From assembly GCF_945952055.1 (NCBI RefSeq), contig NZ_CAMFHB010000002.1, positions 1 to 64,000 of the forward strand: a stretch of DNA of 64,000 nucleotides, written 5' to 3'. The notes beneath the pieces are model-generated. The model ran no database searches and was not told the DNA's origin. It was given only the letters and a program-made list of their open reading frames with translations. A program made the position numbers and the translations under genes. The DNA is from an uncultured Alsobacter sp. (GTDB lineage Bacteria > Pseudomonadota > Alphaproteobacteria > Rhizobiales > Beijerinckiaceae). Positions 8,730-17,141 of the stretch are shown one piece after another; the first letter of the stretch is position 1, and every line of letters begins with the position of its first letter.

Positions 8730-9386
8730 TCAGGATCCCGAGAGCCGGGCCACGATGCTGCCGCGCACGCCATCGAGATGGGTGCGCATGGCGTCCGCGG
8801 CGCCCTCCCCGTCGCCCGCGGCGAGCGCGTCGAGGATCGCGAGATGTTCGCGGCACGTCGACTCGAAGCGCTCCGGCACGCTGCGCAGGTCGAAGATCTG
8901 CGTCTGGCGGCGCAGCGTCAGGATGATCGCCGCCATGCGGCGATTGCCGGCGGCCGCGCCGATGGCGCCGTGCAGCTCGTCGTCGACGGAGCGGACCTCG
9001 GCGCGGTCCGGCTGACGGCCGGCGAGCGCCTCGTCGAGCAGGTCGCCGAGCCGGATGCGCAGCTGGTCGATCTCGGCGGCGGGCACGCGGCCCGCCGCGG
9101 CGCGCGCGGCGTCGGGTTCGAGCAGCCGGCGGACGTTCAGGTTCTCGATGAAGTCGTCGAGCGCAAGATACTTGACCTGCAGGCCTTTCGCGCCCTGGCG
9201 CTCGAGCAGGCCTTCGCTCTCCAGCATCAGCAATCCGTCGCGCATGGGGGTGCGCGACATGCCCAGATGCTCGGCGAGGCGGCGCTCCTGGATGAGCGTG
9301 CCGGGCTTCAGCTGGCCGCCCATGATCATGTCCAGCACCTGCTCATAGGCCTGAATCGCAAGCCGCTTCTCGGGGACCATCAGCAT
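8730..9386 (-). CDS. GntR family regulator, FCD subfamily
   Basis: A 218-residue regulator. The N-terminal winged helix contains ERRLAEHLGMSRTPMRDGLLMLESEGLL. The C-terminal FCD ligand domain keeps the metal-binding D/H positions (DDELHGAIG, CREHLAIL, MRTHLDGV). ATG 9386 is preferred over upstream in-frame starts because the FadR-type N-terminus begins right after it and the extra upstream residues look non-coding; ATG 9380 is an alternative. It heads the leftward M20-dehydrogenase-pxpBC operon and is divergent from the importer operon at 9557, so it probably controls both. A consensus-like palindrome lies between them. Confidence 0.9.
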   Translation of the reverse strand: MLMVPEKRLAIQAYEQVLDMIMGGQLKPGTLIQERRLAEHLGMSRTPMRDGLLMLESEGLLERQGAKGLQVKYLALDDFIENLNVRRLLEPDAARAAAGRVPAAEIDQLRIRLGDLLDEALAGRQPDRAEVRSVDDELHGAIGAAAGNRRMAAIILTLRRQTQIFDLRSVPERFESTCREHLAILDALAAGDGEGAADAMRTHLDGVRGSIVARLSGS

Positions 9387-9491
9387 CGGTCGAACCGGTC
9401 TCCTGCCGCCGGTGCACCCTGAACGGGCGCCATGCAAAAGGTTCAGTCGCTGGGGTGCCCCGCGGTGACCGCGATTTGGGCATTCCAGTGG

Positions 9492-9520
9492 TTGACAGGT
9501 GGTATACCACCCCATAGCGT
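9492..9520 (+). promoter_or_regulatory. Promoter with embedded GntR/FCD operator palindrome
   Basis: TTGACA (9492-9497) is an exact sigma-70 -35 box. It is followed directly by the perfect 14-bp palindrome GGTGGTATACCACC (9498-9511), with a weak -10 candidate at 9515-9520. The core TGGTATACCA fits the TNGTNNNACNA-like operators of FadR/FCD-type GntR repressors. An operator between -35 and -10 is a classic repression position, so the adjacent GntR protein probably blocks transcription of the 9557-19169 operon. Confidence 0.75.
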
Positions 9521-9556
9521 TCTGGCAAGCTTTGCCCAGATCGAGGCCTTTCCAGC

Positions 9557-10744
9557 ATGGCGCCTGCTCCGTTCACCGGTCCGCCCAATCTGCCGTTCAG
9601 CCGGGAGGAGCATCTTTCGCGCCAGGCCCGGCTCAGGGCCGAACTGCGGGCCAAGGGCTTCGACGCGATGCTCGTCTTCGCCCAGGAGAGCCACTTCTGG
9701 CTGACCGGCTACGACACCGGCGGCTTCGTCTTCTTCCAGTGCGCGATCGTCACCGCCGACGACCGGCCGATCGTGCTGCTGACGCGGCGCCCGGACCTGC
9801 TGCAGGCCCGCCAGACGAGCACCATCGAGGACATCCGGATCTGGTGGGACGCCGAGGACGCCAACCCGGCCCGCGACCTCAGGGTCATCCTGGACGAACT
9901 CGGTCTCGGCGGCGGCCGGCTCGCGGTGGAGCTCAACACCCACGGCCTCACCGGCTGGAACCTGTGGCGCCTGCAGAAGACGCTGGACGGCTTCTGCACG
10001 CTGGACAACGACGACCACATGATCCGCAAGCTGCGGCTCGTGAAGTCGCCGGCCGAGATCGCCTATGTGCGCAAGGCGGCGGCGCTGCTCGACCGGTCGC
10101 TCGAAGCCGTCATCGCCACGGCCAAGCCCGGCGTCATGGACGCCTCGCTCAACGCCGCCTATCTCAAGGTGGTGCTCGAGGGTGGCGGCGACATGCCGCC
10201 CAATGCGCCCCTCTTCAACTCGGGCCCGCGCGCCGTCTACGGGCGCGGCGTGTCGATGCCGCGCATCCTGGAGCCGGTCGACCAGATCCTGGTCGAATAT
10301 CCGGTCGCCTACCGCCGCTACAACGTGAAGACCGAGTGGATGATCATCCTCGGCCACGCCACCGACCGGCAGCGGTACATGTACGAGGCCGCGCGCGAGA
10401 CGCTGCGCCGCATGACCGAGATCGCGCGTCCCGGCACCACGCTGGGCGAGATCTTCGACGTGCATGCCGACGGCCTCGACAAGGCTGGGTTCCGGGCGCA
10501 CCGTTACGGAGCGACAGGCTATTCCGTGGGCTGCACCTTCGCGCCGACCAGCATGGACGTGCCGCCCATGATCTATTCGGGCAACCCGACACCGTGCCAG
10601 CCGGGCATGACGCTGTTCTACCACGTCATGATCGGCGACAGCGACACGGGCTACGCCATGGGCGTGGGACACACTCTGCTGGTGACGGAGGGGGCCCCCG
10701 AGGTCCTGACCGGGCTGCCGGACGATTTGACTGTGATCACTTGA
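9557..10744 (+). CDS. M24 family creatinase/ectoine-hydrolase-like hydrolase
   Basis: A 395-residue two-domain M24 protein: creatinase N-terminal domain with QESHFWLTGYDTGGFVFFQ, then the pita-bread domain. The canonical metal-ligand segment is replaced by E-Y-P-V-A-Y-R-R-Y-N-V-K-T-E-W (about 247-261). This matches the creatinase/ectoine-hydrolase branch (YRRYH-type) better than metal-dependent prolidases. It is the first gene of the importer operon and is clearly paralogous to the M24 protein at 17142. A periplasmic signal is absent, so it acts on imported substrate in the cytoplasm. Confidence 0.82.
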   Translation: MAPAPFTGPPNLPFSREEHLSRQARLRAELRAKGFDAMLVFAQESHFWLTGYDTGGFVFFQCAIVTADDRPIVLLTRRPDLLQARQTSTIEDIRIWWDAEDANPARDLRVILDELGLGGGRLAVELNTHGLTGWNLWRLQKTLDGFCTLDNDDHMIRKLRLVKSPAEIAYVRKAAALLDRSLEAVIATAKPGVMDASLNAAYLKVVLEGGGDMPPNAPLFNSGPRAVYGRGVSMPRILEPVDQILVEYPVAYRRYNVKTEWMIILGHATDRQRYMYEAARETLRRMTEIARPGTTLGEIFDVHADGLDKAGFRAHRYGATGYSVGCTFAPTSMDVPPMIYSGNPTPCQPGMTLFYHVMIGDSDTGYAMGVGHTLLVTEGAPEVLTGLPDDLTVIT

Positions 10745-10758
10745 GGGGGATGGCAAGC

Positions 10759-12300
10759 ATGAGCACGTTCAGCATCAATCGACGCCAGGTTCTGGCCGGC
10801 ATCGCCGGCGCCACCGCCCTTCCGGGCCTCGCCGAGGCCCAGACGGCCACGCCGAAGCCGGGCGGCATTCTCAAGGTCAGCCACTCGGTCCGCATCGCGC
10901 AGCTCAACGTGCTGCAGCTGTCGGGTCCGGCGGAATACCTGGCCGTCGACATGATCTATTCGGGCCTCACCCGGCTCGACCCGCAGATGAAGCCGCAGCC
11001 GGAACTCGCCACCGAGTGGACGGCGAGCCCCGACGCCAAGACCTTCGTCTTCAAGCTGCGGCCGAACGTGACCTTCCATGACGGCTCGCCCTTCACGTCG
11101 GCCGACGTTGTCGCGACCTTCAAGGCGATCCTCGACCCGGCCACCAAGTCGCCGGCGCGCACCGTGCTCGACATGATCGCCGACATCACGGCGCCCGACC
11201 CGCTGACCGTGAAGTTCGACCTGAAGGTGGGCAATGCCGACCTGCCGGTCTCCGTGGCCCACGCCAACGCCCGCATCGTCTCGGCGGCGGCGCTGAAGGA
11301 GCCGCTGATCAACCTCGACACCAAGGCCAACGGCACCGGCCCGTTCAAGATCGAGACCTTCGACGGCTCGCGCCTGCTCAAGCTCGTCAAGCACACGGGC
11401 TACTACAGGCCGGGCAAGCCCTATCTCGACGGCGTCGAGATGTACCTCTTCCCGGACCTGGCGGCCGAGTCCGCCAATTTCCTCTCCGGCGCCATGGACG
11501 CCATGCTGGAAGTCCAGCAGGCGGACTTCAAGCGCATCGCCGCCGCCCCCGGCGTCAATGCGCTGCGCGTGCCGAGCGGGCGCTTCTCCAACATCGTCAT
11601 GCGGATGGACACCAAGCCGTTCGACGACATCCGGGTGCGCACCGCCATGGCCCATGCGGTCGACCGGCAGATGCTGGTGGACCTCGTGCTCGACGGTCTC
11701 GGCCGCCCGGCGAAGGACAACGTCATCGCGCCCGGCTACCGCTACCTCGCCGACACGCCCGAGGTCCCCTACGACCCCGCCAAGGCGAAGAAGCTCCTGG
11801 CCGAGGCCGGCTACACCAACGGCCTCAAGATCCCGCTGATCTGCTCCAACCGCCCGGCGATCCGCTCGCAGGTGGGCGTCGCGGTGAAGCAGATGGCGCA
11901 GCCCGCCGGCTTCGACATCGACGTGCAGACGATCCCGCACGACACCTACCTCGCCAATGTCTGGCGCAAGGGCAACTTCTACATCGGCTACTGGGGCATG
12001 CAGGCGACCGAGGACGCGGCCTTCACGCTGCTCTTCACGACCGATGCCGCCTTCGCCGACACGGCCTGGAACAACCAGGAGTTCGACGACCTCGTGAAGA
12101 AGGGCCGCAGTTCGCCCGACGACGCCGAGCGCCGCGCCATCTACAAGCAGGCGCAGGAACTCATGGTCCGCGACCGGCCCTCGATCATCCCGTTTTTCCA
12201 GGACGTGCTGACGGCCAGCCGCTCGCACGTGAAGAACTGGACCAGCAGCCCGCTGTCGCGGACCTTCTACGTCGAGGACGTGTGGGTGCAGCGGGCCTGA
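10759..12300 (+). CDS. ABC transporter substrate-binding protein, family 5 (peptide/opine/nickel type)
   Basis: A 513-residue periplasmic binding protein. The N-terminus INRRQVLAGIAGATALPGLAEAQ combines a twin-arginine motif, hydrophobic core and Ala-x-Ala-like cleavage site, so export may be by Tat. The mature part has typical SBP_bac_5 features (PELATEWTASPDAKTFVFKLR; VTFHDGSPFTSADVVATF). ATG 10759 is chosen over the in-frame ATG 10750 because the GAGGGGGA ribosome site at 10743-10750 then has normal spacing. It delivers the ligand to the permease pair encoded directly downstream. Confidence 0.92.
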   Translation: MSTFSINRRQVLAGIAGATALPGLAEAQTATPKPGGILKVSHSVRIAQLNVLQLSGPAEYLAVDMIYSGLTRLDPQMKPQPELATEWTASPDAKTFVFKLRPNVTFHDGSPFTSADVVATFKAILDPATKSPARTVLDMIADITAPDPLTVKFDLKVGNADLPVSVAHANARIVSAAALKEPLINLDTKANGTGPFKIETFDGSRLLKLVKHTGYYRPGKPYLDGVEMYLFPDLAAESANFLSGAMDAMLEVQQADFKRIAAAPGVNALRVPSGRFSNIVMRMDTKPFDDIRVRTAMAHAVDRQMLVDLVLDGLGRPAKDNVIAPGYRYLADTPEVPYDPAKAKKLLAEAGYTNGLKIPLICSNRPAIRSQVGVAVKQMAQPAGFDIDVQTIPHDTYLANVWRKGNFYIGYWGMQATEDAAFTLLFTTDAAFADTAWNNQEFDDLVKKGRSSPDDAERRAIYKQAQELMVRDRPSIIPFFQDVLTASRSHVKNWTSSPLSRTFYVEDVWVQRA

Positions 12301-12306
12301 CCGGCC

Positions 12307-13257
12307 ATGAACGCGGGCTACCTCGCCCGGCGCCTGCTCTCGGTGCTGGTGGTGCTGTGGATCGTCTCCGCGACGGTCTTCGGCATCACCCAGATCCTGC
12401 CGGGCAACGCCGCGGTCATGATCCTGGGCGAATACGCCACCCCGGACCAGCTGAAGGCGCTGGAGCTGCAGCTCGGCCTCGATAGGCCGTGGTGGGCGCA
12501 GTATCTGAGCTGGATCCAGGGCATCCTCTCGGGGGACTGGGGCATCTCGATGCGCCTGTCCGTTCCCGTCAGCGCGCTGATCGCCGAGGCCTTCTGGCGC
12601 TCGCTGGCGCTTGCCGCCGCCGCCCTCGTCGCCGTCACGCTCATCGCCATCCCGATGGGCGTGGTCGCCGCCATGAAGCGCGGCACGTGGGGCGACCTCG
12701 TCATCAGCCTGTTCGCCTATCTCGGGACCTGCGTGCCGGAGTTCGTCACGGCGACGATCCTGCTCGTCTTCCTCGCGGCGCCCGAACGCCAGTTTTTCCC
12801 GGCCGGCGGCTACACCCCGCCGGGCGAGAGCCTGCCGGGCTTCCTCTACCACATGGTGCTTCCGGCCCTGACGCTCTGCCTCATCCTCACCGCGCACATC
12901 GCCCGGCAGGTGCGCAGCGAGATGTCGGACGTGCTGGCCAGCGACTACATCCGCGCCGCGCGCCTGAAGGGCCTCTCCGAATTCACCGTGATCCGGCGCC
13001 ATGCGCTGCGCAACGCCATGGCCCCGGCCGTCGCCGTGATCTCGCTCGACATCGGCTACCTGCTCGGCGGCATCATCGTGGTCGAGGAGGTCTTCGCCTG
13101 GCCGGGGCTCGGCCGGCTCATGATCTACGCCCTGCAGAACCGCGACCTGCCGGTCATCCAGGCGACCACGCTGGTGCTCGCCGGCGTCTACGCCCTGTCG
13201 AACCTCATCTCCGACATCGTGATCGCCGCGCTCGACCCGCGGGTGCGCTATGCGTGA
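12307..13257 (+). CDS. ABC transporter permease, DppB/OppB type
   Basis: A 316-residue integral membrane protein with about six hydrophobic helices. The N-terminal helix is ARRLLSVLVVLWIVSATVFGITQ. The cytoplasmic EAA-like loop for ATPase contact is near RAARLKGLSEFTVIRRHALRNA. It is 6 bases after the binding protein and overlaps the next permease by 8 bases, so it forms the first half of the translocation pore. Confidence 0.93.
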   Translation: MNAGYLARRLLSVLVVLWIVSATVFGITQILPGNAAVMILGEYATPDQLKALELQLGLDRPWWAQYLSWIQGILSGDWGISMRLSVPVSALIAEAFWRSLALAAAALVAVTLIAIPMGVVAAMKRGTWGDLVISLFAYLGTCVPEFVTATILLVFLAAPERQFFPAGGYTPPGESLPGFLYHMVLPALTLCLILTAHIARQVRSEMSDVLASDYIRAARLKGLSEFTVIRRHALRNAMAPAVAVISLDIGYLLGGIIVVEEVFAWPGLGRLMIYALQNRDLPVIQATTLVLAGVYALSNLISDIVIAALDPRVRYA

Positions 13258-14068
13258 CCTCCTGCGCCACCCGACGGGCCTCGCCGGCGCCATCCTGCTG
13301 GCCGTCGTACTGCTCGCCGCCCTCTTCGGGTCCTTTCTCGCGCCGCACGACCCGCAGCTCTTCCATCCGGCGACGCGCCTGCAGGGTCCGTCCGCGTCGT
13401 TCTGGCTCGGCACCGACCAGTTCGGGCGCGACCTCTTCTCGCGCATCCTGAACGGGGCGCGCACCACGGTCGCCTTCGGGGTGAGCGCCACCCTGCTGGG
13501 CGTCGGCTTCGGGGCCATGATCGGCATCACCGCGGGCGTGGTGGGCGGCTGGATCGACAGCCTCATCATGCGCCTCGTCGACGGGCTGCTGGCCGTGCCC
13601 GACCTCCTGTTCACGCTGCTCATCGTCACCGTGCTGGGCGGCGGCGCCGGGCACGCGCTGCTGGCGGTGGCGGTGGCCTTCACGCCCGGCATGGCGCGCA
13701 TCTCGCGCAGCGCCGTCCTGTCGGTCCGCACCCGCGAGTTCGTGCAGGCCGCCGTCGCGCGCGGCGAGAGCCGGGCCTACATCATCGGCGCGGAGGTGCT
13801 GCCGAACGCCCTGGGGCCGCTGATCGTCGAGGCGACCATCCGCGTCTCCTTCGCCATCATGCTCGGCGCGACGCTGGGCTTCCTCGGGCTGGGCGCCCAG
13901 CCGCCGAGCACCGAGTGGGGCCTGATGATCGCCGAGGCCCGCCAATACATGTTCCGCAATCCCTGGTGCGTCGCGGCCCCCGGGGCCGCCATCGCCATCG
14001 CCGCGCTGGGCTTCAACCTGTTCGGCGACGCGCTGCGCGACCTCATCGACCCGCGGGGGCGCCGGTGA
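13250..14068 (+). CDS. ABC transporter permease, DppC/OppC type
   Basis: A 272-residue integral membrane protein, the second half of the pore. It shows the DppC-type N-terminal sequence with FWLGTDQFGRDLFSRILNGARTT and an EAA-like loop (AAVARGESRAYIIGAEVLPNALGPL). ATG 13250 overlaps the previous gene by 8 bases. Its TGA is overlapped by the GTG of the ATPase gene. Confidence 0.93.
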   Translation: MRDLLRHPTGLAGAILLAVVLLAALFGSFLAPHDPQLFHPATRLQGPSASFWLGTDQFGRDLFSRILNGARTTVAFGVSATLLGVGFGAMIGITAGVVGGWIDSLIMRLVDGLLAVPDLLFTLLIVTVLGGGAGHALLAVAVAFTPGMARISRSAVLSVRTREFVQAAVARGESRAYIIGAEVLPNALGPLIVEATIRVSFAIMLGATLGFLGLGAQPPSTEWGLMIAEARQYMFRNPWCVAAPGAAIAIAALGFNLFGDALRDLIDPRGRR

Positions 14069-15726
14069 GCGCGGCACCCAACATCGCGCAGGGGAGCGGA
14101 CGCGAGGCCGCGCCCGCCGTGCTGGAGGTGCGCGGTTATTCGCTGGCCTACGAGACCCCCGCTGGCCTCTTCCATGCGCTGAAGGACATCAACCTCGCCG
14201 TCCGGCATGGGCGCACGCTTGGGCTCGTGGGCGAGTCCGGGTCCGGCAAGACGTCGCTCGCCTGGGCCATCCTGCGCTACCTGGCCGGCAATGCCCGCGA
14301 GGGCGCGGGCCAACTGCTGATCTCGGGCGAGGACCTGCGCACGAAGACGCCGGCGCAGATCCGCGACATTCGCGGCCGGCGCATCGGCATGGTGTTCCAG
14401 GACCCGAGCACCTCGCTGAACCCGACGCTGACGCTCGGCCAGCAGCTCGCCGAGGTGCTGGTGCGCCATCGCGGCCTCTCCGAGAAGGAGGCGCGCGATC
14501 AAGGCGAGGCGCTGCTGGCCCGCACCGGCATCAGCCGGCCGGCCGACATGATGGGCCGCTACCCGCACCAGGCCTCGGGCGGCGAAAAGCAGCGCGTGGT
14601 GATCGCCACCGCCTTCGCCTGCAACCCGGAATGCATCATCTTCGACGAGCCGACCACGGCTCTCGACGTGATCACCGCCCGGCAGATCCAGGACCTCTTC
14701 GTCAAGCTGCAGGACGAGACCGGCGTCGCGGCGCTCTACATCTCGCACGACCTCGCGCTCGTCTCGCGCATCGCCCACGATCTCGCGGTCATCCACCGCG
14801 GCACCATCGTCGAGCAGGGCCCGGCGCAGCAGGTGTTCTCCGCGCCGCGGGACGACTACTCGCGCCGCCTCATCGCCGCCGTCCCCCGCCCGACCCACCG
14901 CCTCGTCCACAACGTGCCGGCGGCCACCGGCGAGCCGCTCCTGCGGCTCGACAAGGCCACCATCCGCTACGGCGAGAGCACGCTCGTCGAGCGCCTGCTG
15001 GGACGCCGCCAGTCGGAAGTGGTCGGCGCCCGCGACGTGACGCTGACCGCGCGCAAGGGCGAGATCCTGGGCATCGTCGGCGAGTCCGGGTCGGGCAAGT
15101 CGACCATCGCGCGGGCCATCGCCGGCCTCAACGCCTTCGACGGCACGGTCAAGCTCGGCGATCGCAGCTTCGGCTCGCGCGAGGCGCTGGACCGCGCCTA
15201 CCGCAGGCGCGTCCAGATCATCTTCCAGAACCCGGACGGCTCGCTCAACCCGCGCCAGCGCATCCGAACCATCCTGTCGAGGCCGCTGAAGCTTTACGGC
15301 CTCGTGCCCGAGGGCGGCCTCGATGCCCGCGTGGCGGAGCTCCTCGAGCAGGTGCTGCTGCCGAAGGACTTCGCGCTGCGCTACCCGCACCAGCTCTCGG
15401 GCGGCGAGAAGCAGCGCGTGGCCATCGCCCGCGCCTTCGCCTCGGAGCCGGACGTGGTGCTGTGCGACGAGGTCACCTCCTCGCTCGACGTGTCGGTGCA
15501 GGCCGCGATCGCCCGACTGCTGGTCGACCTGCAGGCGCGCACCGGCTCGACCTGCCTGTTCATCACCCACGACATCAACCTCGTGCGGCAGCTCGCGCAC
15601 CGCATCCTGGTGATGTACCGCGGCGAATGCGTCGACGTGTTCGACGTCGACCAGTGCGACGCCCCCGACCGGCACCCCTACACGCGCAGCCTCCTCGACG
15701 CCGTTCCCGCGCCCGCGGGCGGCTGA
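14065..15726 (+). CDS. Dual-domain ABC transporter ATPase (DppD-DppF fusion type)
   Basis: A 553-residue protein containing two complete ABC ATPase modules. The first has Walker A GESGSGKTS and signature SGGEKQRVVIA; the second has GESGSGKST and SGGEKQRVAIA. DEPTTALD and DEVTSSLD are the Walker B regions. Each module ends in the oligopeptide/dipeptide C-terminal extension. GTG 14065 is the start, overlapping the upstream TGA (GTGA). One polypeptide powers the importer. The second Walker B has V in place of the usual P in DEPTS, a mild change. Confidence 0.92.
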   Translation: MSAAPNIAQGSGREAAPAVLEVRGYSLAYETPAGLFHALKDINLAVRHGRTLGLVGESGSGKTSLAWAILRYLAGNAREGAGQLLISGEDLRTKTPAQIRDIRGRRIGMVFQDPSTSLNPTLTLGQQLAEVLVRHRGLSEKEARDQGEALLARTGISRPADMMGRYPHQASGGEKQRVVIATAFACNPECIIFDEPTTALDVITARQIQDLFVKLQDETGVAALYISHDLALVSRIAHDLAVIHRGTIVEQGPAQQVFSAPRDDYSRRLIAAVPRPTHRLVHNVPAATGEPLLRLDKATIRYGESTLVERLLGRRQSEVVGARDVTLTARKGEILGIVGESGSGKSTIARAIAGLNAFDGTVKLGDRSFGSREALDRAYRRRVQIIFQNPDGSLNPRQRIRTILSRPLKLYGLVPEGGLDARVAELLEQVLLPKDFALRYPHQLSGGEKQRVAIARAFASEPDVVLCDEVTSSLDVSVQAAIARLLVDLQARTGSTCLFITHDINLVRQLAHRILVMYRGECVDVFDVDQCDAPDRHPYTRSLLDAVPAPAGG

Positions 15727-15761
15727 GATTCCAAGGACACTCCGCCAAGGAACACCTTGCC

Positions 15762-16979
15762 ATGGACCCGAAAGCGATCCTCGCCCGCATCGACGAGAAG
15801 GCCTGCCTCGACTTCCTCGCCGGCATGGTGCGCCACAAGAGCTACACGCAGACCGAGGGCGAGCGGAAGCTCGTCGAGCACATGGTCGCCTCCATGCGCG
15901 GCATCGGCCTCGAGGCCGAGATGACCCCGGTGCAGGAGAGCCGCTTCAACGCCATAGGCCGCTGGAAAGGCCAGGGCGGCGGCAAGAGCCTGCTCTTCAA
16001 CGGGCATGTCGACACCAACCCCGTCACGGAGGGCTGGACCGTCGACCCCTGGGGCGGGCTCGTCGACGACAAGTTCATCTACGGCATCGGCGTGTCGAAC
16101 ATGAAGGCGGGCGACGCGGCCTATTACTGCGCCGTGAAGACGCTGATCGATGCCGGCGTGAAGCTGAAGGGCGACGTGATCCTGACCTTCGTCATCGGCG
16201 AGTTGCAGGGCGGCGTCGGCACGCTGGCGGCGATCAGGCAGGGCGTGCGGGCCGACTACTTCGTCAACAGCGAACCCACCGACCTGCAGGCGCTGACGAT
16301 GCACGCGGCGGCCTTCACCTTCATCATCGAGCTGCAGGGCATCACCCGCCACATGTCGAAGCGCGAGCAGGCGGTGGACGCCATCATGGCGGCCTGCGAC
16401 CTCATCCCGCGCCTCAACGCCATGACCTTCTCCGACGCGCCCAGCGACGAGCACCGCTCGATCAACCGGGTGCATGTGGGCGTGGTGCGCGGGGCGCTCG
16501 GCAAGGAGTTCCACGAGTGGCGCCCGCCGCAGGTCGCCGACGTCGTGCGCATCAAGGGCTCGGGCCGCTACGCCCCCGGCCAGACCGAGGCCAACGCGCT
16601 CGCGGATCTGCGCAAGGCGCTCGACGGCCTGGAGCAGCGCTTCCCGGGCCTCAAGGCCACGGTCGAGCGCGAGACAACCGACGGCCAGCCGCTGATGCCC
16701 TTCTTCCAGGTCGACAAGAACGCCCGCATCGTGAAGGCCATCAACAAGGCCTACGAGACCGTGCGCGGCGTGCCCCAGCCGACCGGCGCCATCACCCCGC
16801 CGGGCTTCTACGGCACCGACGCGGGCCACTTCTACAACGAGCTCGGCATGGAAGGCATCGTGTGCGGCCCGGGCGGGCGCTACAACACCATGCCCGACGA
16901 GCGCGTCGACATCGCCGACTACCTCGACATGGTGCGGGTGTACCTGCTCACCATCCTCGACATCTGCGAAGTGGCGTGA
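15762..16979 (+). CDS. M20 family peptidase/deacetylase-like protein with altered metal site
   Basis: A 405-residue protein of the acetylornithine-deacetylase/ArgE branch of M20, with GHVDTNP early and GTDAGHF near the C-terminus. Two normally essential positions differ. The bridging Asp of the DMKGG motif is Asn113 (GVSNMKAG). The metal-binding second Glu of the catalytic EE pair appears to be Leu148 (GELQGG). It may have a single-metal or altered mechanism, or a non-hydrolytic role; the same substitutions may mark a whole subfamily. It is cotranscribed with the ABC importer, 35 bases after the ATPase gene. Confidence 0.82.
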   Translation: MDPKAILARIDEKACLDFLAGMVRHKSYTQTEGERKLVEHMVASMRGIGLEAEMTPVQESRFNAIGRWKGQGGGKSLLFNGHVDTNPVTEGWTVDPWGGLVDDKFIYGIGVSNMKAGDAAYYCAVKTLIDAGVKLKGDVILTFVIGELQGGVGTLAAIRQGVRADYFVNSEPTDLQALTMHAAAFTFIIELQGITRHMSKREQAVDAIMAACDLIPRLNAMTFSDAPSDEHRSINRVHVGVVRGALGKEFHEWRPPQVADVVRIKGSGRYAPGQTEANALADLRKALDGLEQRFPGLKATVERETTDGQPLMPFFQVDKNARIVKAINKAYETVRGVPQPTGAITPPGFYGTDAGHFYNELGMEGIVCGPGGRYNTMPDERVDIADYLDMVRVYLLTILDICEVA

Positions 16980-17010
16980 GGGCCGCCAGGTCCCTTCAAT
17001 CTCCAAGCTC

Positions 17011-17098
17011 GTCCTGCCCGGGCTCGGCCCGGGCATCCACGCCTTTGCCGGGGCCGTCCTGAATTCGTGGATGCCCGGGCCGAGCCCGGCCAGGACGG
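17011..17098. repeat. Intergenic palindromic repeat, family A copy 1
   Basis: Two ~31-base arms (17011-17041 and 17066-17096) are inverted copies with about one mismatch, around a ~24-base spacer. The element, built on CCCGGGC and GGATG blocks, recurs at 19220, 45860 and partly 56394, always between genes. Similar elements are common in Hyphomicrobiales genomes. Confidence 0.8.
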
Positions 17099-17141
17099 TG
17101 GAGAGAGCGAGCCGATAGCCCAGAACACAAGGAGCCCGACC

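Noticed and set aside
10651-13731. Very long open frame (over 1000 codons) antisense to the importer genes
   Set aside because: It overlaps four well-supported genes, is rich in Arg/His/Asp/Gly without domains, and is the normal antisense shadow of GC-rich codons.
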